A DNA stretch of 26,390 nt from a virus. Each line of letters starts with the position of its first letter. The first letter of the stretch is position 1. Both the position numbers and the translations under genes were made by a program. The DNA lies in the IMG/VR virus record IMGVR_UViG_3300042507_000944, positions 1 through 26,390 of that record; one strand, written 5' to 3'. The notes beneath the pieces are model-generated. The model was not told where the DNA came from, did no database searches, and saw only the letters and a list, made by a program, of their open reading frames with translations. Below, one piece after another: positions 21,916 to 26,390 of the stretch.

Positions 21916-22371
21916 TTAGACTGTGCCGGCAGTTAGGTCACCGTTAACACTGATAGTGATAGGTGATACCCAAACTGGGGCTGTTGGGTTGACAGTGGGT
22001 GCTAGGTTGGTAATGAAACCAGTTCCGCCGACAAACTTGCTTCCAGTCTTGCGACCGTTGAAATAAACACGAAAGTTTACTTCTACTGCATCATTGCTCA
22101 GGTCAAACAATCCAGGCACGCCGTTGGTGGCTGCGAAGAATGTTGCACTGTCTAATACTAGGTTAGCACTGATGCTGTTGGTTGCAGGTGTTGATACTGC
22201 TAATTGTGCAAATGTGTCCAACTGTGTCCAGTTGAATACGCCTGCTGCGTTGTTGATTGTGACATCCTGTAGAGCTGGTACGATATATCCAGAACTTGTT
22301 GTGCTAATAGTAGCAGTAGAGATCTGAATAACAGCGTTGTCTGTTGGAGCACTTACGTTGATATAAGCCAT
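21916..22371 (-). CDS. Major tail (tube) protein
   Basis: 151 residues, nearly all beta (VIQISTATISTTSSGYIVPA, VEVNFRVYFNGRKTG, WVSPITISVNGDLTAGTV), without cysteines or membrane segments. It lies between head-tail joining genes and the tail-assembly chaperones, where the tube protein is found in lambda-like phages. It should stack as hexamers to form the tail tube. A strong terminator directly after it and a good ribosome-binding site agree with a highly expressed structural protein. The assignment is mainly by position and fold type. Confidence 0.75.
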   Translation of the reverse strand: MAYINVSAPTDNAVIQISTATISTTSSGYIVPALQDVTINNAAGVFNWTQLDTFAQLAVSTPATNSISANLVLDSATFFAATNGVPGLFDLSNDAVEVNFRVYFNGRKTGSKFVGGTGFITNLAPTVNPTAPVWVSPITISVNGDLTAGTV

Positions 22372-22384
22372 CGCTTGTTCCTTT

Positions 22385-22783
22385 TTATGTTGTTGCTTGA
22401 TTTAGTCTAAACTCAAAGGTGTAGATCAATACATCTTCTTGCTTATCCAAGGTATAATCGCTTTCAACTCCGAAATTAACTATACCAGTGCTATTTTTGG
22501 CACCTAAAATCTTAGTAATAAGACTGTCCAATTGACTAGGTTGATTTTTTGCATCCACTGCCAGGTAGACTTCACATATTGAATCATTCTGAAATACTTC
22601 GCCGCCATTGAGTGTAGGGATCAAAGTAGTTTGTTCCACACGCTCTAAGTCAACGTAGACTTTCTTCATGTTCTTGATATAGAGAGGAGTTCCGTTCTGT
22701 TCCCACGGCAACTCACTGGCAACAGCAAACTGTGTAAGTGTGCTAGTTGCTGTGGTAATTGCTGCTAACAGTTCAGTTCTCAT
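22385..22783 (-). CDS. Tail terminator / minor tail protein (gpU-like)
   Basis: 132 residues, MRTELLAAITTATSTLTQFA, with the alpha-beta layout of tail terminator proteins: an N-terminal helix, central strands (KVYVDLERVEQTTLI, DSICEVYLAVDA) and an end strand VLIYTFEFRLNQ. Such proteins cap the tail tube and bind the head neck. Its position between the connector and the major tail gene matches. It overlaps the upstream gene by ATGA. Confidence 0.65.
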   Translation of the reverse strand: MRTELLAAITTATSTLTQFAVASELPWEQNGTPLYIKNMKKVYVDLERVEQTTLIPTLNGGEVFQNDSICEVYLAVDAKNQPSQLDSLITKILGAKNSTGIVNFGVESDYTLDKQEDVLIYTFEFRLNQATT

Positions 22784-23310
22784 CTTACTCTCACAAGATT
22801 TAAACGGGTTGGCATCTTTTCTTCTTTAGTGACTGTGCCACTAGCGTCGAAATCATACCAGGTTCCATCTTCAATAAGTTCCATAAACAGTTTGTCAAAC
22901 TTGGTTCTGTAGACACCAATCTTCACTACCTCTGCGTTATCCTGACTTGAAAAGTCTGCTATTTTAGGTAGCAGGTATTCATACAGGGTAAAATACACAC
23001 ATAGGTCTGTGAAGTCTACTTTACGCTTAAGGATTAAGTTAGCGTTAGGTAGAGGTGCGTCTACAAATCCATTACGAGTCTGAGTGGCTGTTCTTTGAGC
23101 TTCATTAGCTTCTACAAGATAATAGCTCTTCCACCATGCTGTGTTGCGGATTAACTGAAGAATGCGGCTTGTGGCCTTTTCAGTTAGATCCTCAACCATA
23201 GCTGCATCGGCGATGCCTTCATTAGCTTCAAAGAGTCTTTGATCAGTGGCAGTGACGTCTTCGTATTCTGCGAATGCGATTACGTTGCCACCGGATATAA
23301 TGAAAGCCAT
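22780..23310 (-). CDS. Head-tail connector / adaptor protein
   Basis: 176 residues. The N-terminal half is helical with EKATSRILQLIRNTAWWKSY, the usual helix bundle of gp6-like adaptors that bind under the portal. A later helix DFTDLCVYFTLYEYLLPKI and a C-terminal MELIEDGTWYDFDASG follow. It comes directly after the major capsid gene, as adaptor proteins do. The family match is by layout, not by a catalytic motif. Confidence 0.65.
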   Translation of the reverse strand: MAFIISGGNVIAFAEYEDVTATDQRLFEANEGIADAAMVEDLTEKATSRILQLIRNTAWWKSYYLVEANEAQRTATQTRNGFVDAPLPNANLILKRKVDFTDLCVYFTLYEYLLPKIADFSSQDNAEVVKIGVYRTKFDKLFMELIEDGTWYDFDASGTVTKEEKMPTRLNLVRVR

Positions 23311-23328
23311 CGTCTTGATTCCTAATGA

Positions 23329-24189
23329 TTAAACAGTTGACTGGAAGATTGATCTTACGCCGTACTGCTGATAAACAGTTCCAACACCATACATGGCTGA
23401 GCAAACAACATCAGTACCGATAGCACGAGCACGACGCTGTGTTTCGATCTGGATGTCACGCATTAGACCAAAGCCCAATGCATCACGGTGGAATACACCA
23501 CCTAAGAAATCATTAGTGCTCGGGCCGCTTTGTGGAGCATTGCTGCTTTCATAGACTGGAACACCGAACAACTGTCCGATATAACCCATACGCATTGCTT
23601 CGTTGGCAACATCACCGAATGCACCACCGCTGAAAGCTGTGTTGCCAGTTGTTGTCAAAGCTGACTTCAAGTCATAAGCAATTCTCGGATGTAGAACTGC
23701 TACAATACCGTCGCTGCTTACGCCTTGTGATTTCAACTTAGTAATAGCTTCCATAACCAAAGCTGGGCTAATAGTTGTGCTAGTGTTTCCAACTGTGTTA
23801 GTTGTGAAGTTAGCAAATTGACCCATCAAGTCAATGTCAATCTTACGAGCAACTGCTTCACCGAATAAACGGCCTAGGTCAGCAACTACGTTAGATGCAC
23901 TTGCGTTTACAGCTAGGTCAGTGACCATAGTAGCAAGACCAACTTGACCAACTGTGAAAGTTGCAACATCAGTGCTAACTTCAGCAATAGCGAAGTCATC
24001 ACCTTCAGTCAAACTTGCCGCAGTTTGCACTGGGTAGATTGGCACTTGAATAGTTTTACCTTGGCTAGGAGCCAAAGAATAGTTTTTAACCAAACCACGC
24101 ATAATACTGCGTTCGTTGGCAACGAACATCGCTTCTTGAACGATGGTAGGTAATAGGTCATTTAATGTGACGCTTGTAGATCCAGCCAT
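23329..24189 (-). CDS. Major capsid protein, HK97 fold
   Basis: 286 residues. It has the N-terminal helix SVTLNDLLPTIVQEAMFVAN, the strand KTIQVPIYPVQTAASLTEGD, the spine helix ASNVVADLGRLFGEAVARKI, and the A-domain segment VAVLHPRIAYDLKSAL, then GQLFGVPVYESSNAPQSG and RDIQIETQRRARAIGTDVVC. These are typical of the aquatic-phage HK97-fold capsid subfamily near P22 and N4 coat proteins. No N-terminal prohead sequence is fused; the scaffold is a separate gene upstream. It forms the icosahedral shell. The ribosome-binding site is AAGGAA, and codon use is even, as in a highly expressed gene. Confidence 0.88.
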   Translation of the reverse strand: MAGSTSVTLNDLLPTIVQEAMFVANERSIMRGLVKNYSLAPSQGKTIQVPIYPVQTAASLTEGDDFAIAEVSTDVATFTVGQVGLATMVTDLAVNASASNVVADLGRLFGEAVARKIDIDLMGQFANFTTNTVGNTSTTISPALVMEAITKLKSQGVSSDGIVAVLHPRIAYDLKSALTTTGNTAFSGGAFGDVANEAMRMGYIGQLFGVPVYESSNAPQSGPSTNDFLGGVFHRDALGFGLMRDIQIETQRRARAIGTDVVCSAMYGVGTVYQQYGVRSIFQSTV

Positions 24190-24211
24190 GGTAATATTCC
24201 TTTAAAAATGT

Positions 24212-24880
24212 TTAGGCTAATCCAGCAGACTTGCGGTATTCCGCGTATAATTTTCTATCTGCTGGGTTTGACATGTTTAACTTTGACACGTCAAATTTCT
24301 CTCGTGATTGATTCACATTGCTCTTACCTTGTGTGGTAGCTGGGCCTGCAGACTTGAAGTGCGGATTGCTGTCTAAGAATTCTTTAACTAGGTCCTCTAC
24401 TTTGAAAGGTTGACCCTTGTCTGAATATCTCACTGTGCCTTTTTCATCTAGCACTTCAACTTCACCCGTTTCGCCTAATCTAAGATTAGACTTCAATAAT
24501 GCTTGCACCTGTTTGGGATTCACTGCACCTAATTGTGCGGCAGTGTTTACCAAAGGCATATCCACTGTGTAAGATTTAATGATCTCATCACGCTTACGTA
24601 TTTCTTCGTCTTTCTTAGCAGCTAGGTCAGCAATGATCTTATCAAAGTCCCCTCGCTTCTTTTGAAGCTCAAGTTGTTGCTGTTCGTGTGTTGCTTTGAG
24701 TTGACGTAGTTCATCAATGTCACCTAGTTCAGCAAGTGTCTTTTCATACTTCTTCTGGACTGCACCTTTTGTGCGGGCCATCATGTTGTCGACTTCTTCC
24801 TGTGTATAGGTCTTTACTGATGTTGCCTGGTTTGTTTCGGAAGACCCAGTATCTTCATTAGCCAATGTATTGTCTGACAT
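24212..24880 (-). CDS. Scaffolding protein
   Basis: 222 residues, very charged. Residues about 26-110 form a coiled coil (TYTQEEVDNMMARTKGAVQK, HEQQQLELQKKRGD, KKDEEIRKRDEIIKS). A middle NTAAQLGAVNPKQVQALLK lies at about 112-131, and the C-terminal DPADRKLYAEYRKS-type helix-loop-helix resembles the capsid-binding end of scaffolds. Position directly before the major capsid gene supports the call. It directs capsid size and leaves, or is destroyed, at maturation. No protease motif is seen. A 5' hairpin at 24913-24935 and a TATAAATA box precede the gene. Confidence 0.8.
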   Translation of the reverse strand: MSDNTLANEDTGSSETNQATSVKTYTQEEVDNMMARTKGAVQKKYEKTLAELGDIDELRQLKATHEQQQLELQKKRGDFDKIIADLAAKKDEEIRKRDEIIKSYTVDMPLVNTAAQLGAVNPKQVQALLKSNLRLGETGEVEVLDEKGTVRYSDKGQPFKVEDLVKEFLDSNPHFKSAGPATTQGKSNVNQSREKFDVSKLNMSNPADRKLYAEYRKSAGLA

Positions 24881-24912
24881 CGTGGCATCGCCTTTATAAG
24901 TTAAAGTAGGTT

Positions 24913-24935
24913 GACAACTCCAGAATGAAGCTGTC
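24913..24935 (-). other. 5' hairpin before the scaffold gene
   Basis: GACAGCTTCA-TTC-TGGAGTTGTC on the minus strand forms a 10-pair stem with two wobbles and a 3-base loop. It begins about nine bases after the TATAAATA box, so it would lie at the very 5' end of a transcript from there. It may protect the capsid message from decay. Confidence 0.5.
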
Positions 24936-24943
24936 AGTGTTTC

Positions 24944-24951
24944 TATTTATA
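24944..24951 (-). promoter_or_regulatory. TATAAATA late-type promoter
   Basis: An exact match to the T4 late promoter core TATAAATA on the minus strand, in the 84-base gap before the scaffold and capsid genes. A sigma gp55-like factor would be needed; none is in this window. The position before the most heavily made proteins is apt. Confidence 0.45.
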
Positions 24952-24961
24952 TCCAATGACT

Positions 24962-24987
24962 AAATCAGGCTATTTTATCCCTGATTT
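24962..24987 (-). terminator. Hairpin across the stop codon at 24965
   Basis: AAATCAGG and CCTGATTT, an 8-base stem with a 10-base loop, overlaps the last codons of the preceding gene. It has no U-tract, so it is a weak terminator or a 3' processing hairpin. Confidence 0.4.
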
Positions 24988-25306
24988 GATTCAATTGCTG
25001 TCTATTCTGTTGTATCAGAACAGGTATTGGTGTGGCATACTCTCCGTATCCTGGATATGAGAACAGCCACTCGTGAATGGGATCAATCGAATCAAGTTCC
25101 TCAGCCATTGCTTCAACTACTGTGTCAGGATAAGGAACGTGCCATACCCTAGCATGATAATGATCCAATGGTGGGATTGATTTTGAATCTCGCCAATCTT
25201 GTAAATCGATAAGCCCTTGTTGGTAAGCTCGCAAGCTCCAAGGGCATTCTTTAGCTATACTTTTATAGTAGGCTAACCAATCAACGCTTTGGTGGCTTCT
25301 TACCAC
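24965..25306 (-). CDS. Hypothetical phage protein, conserved type
   Basis: 113 residues from a GTG at 25306 (VVRSHQSVDWLAYYKSIAKE), with GAGGA just upstream. The frame is open further up to a TTG at 25390, but that part overlaps a separate small gene. Segments WLAYYKSI..ECPWS and EWLFSYPGYGEYATPIPVLI, then QQNRQQLNQIRDK, recur in a family of small proteins beside portal genes in aquatic phages. The function is unknown. A small frame MPGRGRGRGKKPPKR (25328-25281) with a perfect AAGGAG site runs in the -1 frame across this start, so the true N-terminus may come from there by frameshifting or through a sequence error. Confidence 0.65.
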   Translation of the reverse strand: MVRSHQSVDWLAYYKSIAKECPWSLRAYQQGLIDLQDWRDSKSIPPLDHYHARVWHVPYPDTVVEAMAEELDSIDPIHEWLFSYPGYGEYATPIPVLIQQNRQQLNQIRDKIA

Positions 25307-25328
25307 GGCCTCTTCCTCTTCCTGGCAT
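25281..25328 (-). CDS. 15-residue basic leader or misread N-terminus
   Basis: MPGRGRGRGKKPPKR then TGA. It has the best ribosome-binding site of the area (AAGGAG, seven bases before ATG). Its stop falls where the next frame, GAT-TGG-TTA, continues as DWLAYYKS. A +1 shift at CGT-TGA-T would fuse it to the 113-residue protein. Gly-Arg-Lys-rich starts are common in phage proteins of this region. Confidence 0.45.
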   Translation of the reverse strand: MPGRGRGRGKKPPKR

Positions 25329-25338
25329 AGTAGTCTCC

Positions 25339-25434
25339 TTAAAAAAGTTTTACTGTTAGTAGGGCAATGCCATAAAAGGTCAATGTCCAAATGCCACCTA
25401 AGGCAAAGTATTTGATCTTTTCAGTCTTAGACAT
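25339..25434 (-). CDS. 31-residue single-span membrane protein
   Basis: MSKTEKIKYFALGGIWTLTF followed by YGIALLTVKLF. A short basic N-terminus is followed by one hydrophobic segment of about 20 residues (10-29). Its ATG overlaps the portal stop as TAATG, giving direct translational coupling. The coupling, length and clear membrane span suggest a real gene. Tiny membrane proteins of phages may be spanins, holin partners or exclusion proteins; nothing selects among these. Confidence 0.6.
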   Translation of the reverse strand: MSKTEKIKYFALGGIWTLTFYGIALLTVKLF

Positions 25435-26390
25435 TACTCATCCTCCATAGGTTCCCACTTGGCACACCAGAATACTGCACGAACTGGTGCATCAAACTTA
25501 GTGCAATAGAGTTCGCCCGGCTTGTAGTATTCACAGTTGCCGCAGTTTTGTCCTTCTGGAACTTCTGCGTTTGAGGCAGGTTGATATGCGTTGGGTAAGT
25601 TTGCGTTGATCTCTTCACCATCAGGATAGAGCCTGCCTGGCTGTGGATTAGGATCAATGAATGGCAGACGAGCTTTTTCTTCGCCTAGCATTTCAATTAG
25701 TTGTTCATCAATAACACGGAACATAACAGGATCAGTTGCAGCTGACTTAGCTGAAACCAACTGTGATATCTCACGCTGTTCATCGCGGATGTTGAAGCTG
25801 TCTGGATAGTCTACAGAACCATTCCACATGCGTCCTTGATACAGACCGAACAACTTCCAAATTTGTTCTTCAGCTAGTTCTAGTTGATCTGCTTTCTCTG
25901 CCAGCTTGGCGTTGAGCAATTGGAACTCCGTCTCGAGTGAAACCCCAGAAGCGGTTTGTGTCTTGGTAGTGCGAACACCTGAGGTGAAACTCATACGCTC
26001 AATAGCTTCGACTAACTTGTCTATGCTGGTATGAATATTAGGAACGCTGGTTCCGCCTGACTCCAAATAATACGGATTTTGTCCTGCGTCCGCGCCTTCT
26101 TGTAAAACAATAATAGCGCCGGCACCTGAACCCAACTGTGCTGTTGCAGGAACAACTAGGCTGGGGTGCCCGTCTAAGCGGATTGCCTGTTCATTCTCAC
26201 TTTGTAGATTGTATATCTGACGCTGAACATCCGAGATGTCAGTAATGTCGCTTACACCTAGATCTTTTGTGATGCCACGCTGATTGTAGACTAGGATAGC
26301 AGGGATCTTGCCCAGCATATTCAACTCTTCATCACGCAAGACTGCTTCTTTCTTAACATCGTCCATTTGATATGTTTTGATAGTTTCACG
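25434..26390 (-). CDS. Portal protein, C-terminal part, with four-cysteine cluster
   Basis: The frame is open past the right edge, so the N-terminus is missing; residue numbers count from the Met at 26366. Segments LGVSDITDISDVQRQIYNLQ, then SIDKLVEAIERMSFTSGVRT, then SGVSLETEFQLLNAKLAEKA match the stem, crown and clip parts of portal proteins from aquatic phages. The gene lies directly upstream of scaffold and capsid genes, as portals do. After residue 265 comes an extra domain with Cys 275, 278, 288 and 301 and aromatic residues between, close to the high-potential iron-sulphur protein (HiPIP) pattern C-x6-[LIVM]-x3-G-[YW]-C-x2-[FYW], except that F299 replaces the glycine. The portal forms the dodecameric DNA channel. 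The terminase gene probably lies just outside the window. Confidence 0.75.
   Translation of the reverse strand, partial: RETIKTYQMDDVKKEAVLRDEELNMLGKIPAILVYNQRGITKDLGVSDITDISDVQRQIYNLQSENEQAIRLDGHPSLVVPATAQLGSGAGAIIVLQEGADAGQNPYYLESGGTSVPNIHTSIDKLVEAIERMSFTSGVRTTKTQTASGVSLETEFQLLNAKLAEKADQLELAEEQIWKLFGLYQGRMWNGSVDYPDSFNIRDEQREISQLVSAKSAATDPVMFRVIDEQLIEMLGEEKARLPFIDPNPQPGRLYPDGEEINANLPNAYQPASNAEVPEGQNCGNCEYYKPGELYCTKFDAPVRAVFWCAKWEPMEDE

Noticed and set aside
25307-25390. Longer start (TTG at 25390) for the 113-residue protein
   Set aside because: It would overlap nearly all of the 31-residue membrane gene, uses a rare start without a ribosome site, and its extra residues look like the antiphase reading of that gene.

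Overview
The window is a stretch of a tailed double-stranded DNA phage genome, or an equally complete phage-derived contig. It is AT-rich, densely packed and has essentially every gene on the minus strand. Many neighbouring genes overlap by one to four bases (ATGA or TAATG junctions), as in polycistronic phage operons. A lambda-like tape measure C-terminus, a G/T-type tail chaperone frameshift, a J-like tail-tip protein and no sheath gene all point to a siphovirus with a long non-contractile tail. Several protein families look like those of uncultured marine or freshwater phages. No host-derived metabolic gene, integrase, tRNA or rRNA is visible, so the host cannot be named.

Read in the direction of transcription (right to left), the late module comes first. 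It holds a portal protein running off the right edge (26390-25434), with an unusual C-terminal four-cysteine cluster, then a tiny membrane protein and a small conserved-looking protein with a possible frameshift at its start. A scaffold-like protein, the major capsid protein, two head-tail joining proteins and the major tail protein follow. After a clear intrinsic terminator at 21869-21895 the tail-assembly genes begin: a 57-residue coiled coil, chaperone G, its -1 frameshifted extension T, a gp10-like protein and the tape measure. Next come two tail-tip proteins, a GNAT acetyltransferase and the J-like protein. A structural protein, a 939-residue fibre, a 952-residue collagen-like fibre with an Mtd-type N-terminus, a small beta protein, a LamG-type adhesin, a small unknown protein, an XhlA-like membrane protein and a zinc-ribbon protein complete this module.

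At 6222-6537 lies the only gene-free stretch over 300 bases. It is full of inverted repeats and carries a good leftward sigma70-like promoter. Left of it is a module of small genes of mostly unknown function: a protein containing a GC-rich palindromic insert, two HNH-related proteins, an FkbM methyltransferase, a small lipoprotein and an AAA+ ATPase. A further gene starts at 121 and runs off the left edge. Two intergenic regions here (about 1275-1319 and 2278-2322) share the same inverted repeat at the same distance from a -10 box, which suggests phage-specific co-regulation.

The main points for a second look are the HiPIP-like cysteine cluster on the portal, the exact lambda-type slippery heptamer, the in-frame palindromic element, the paired promoter modules, the structured boundary region and several small genes (31, 57, 40 and 15 codons) that standard calling misses.
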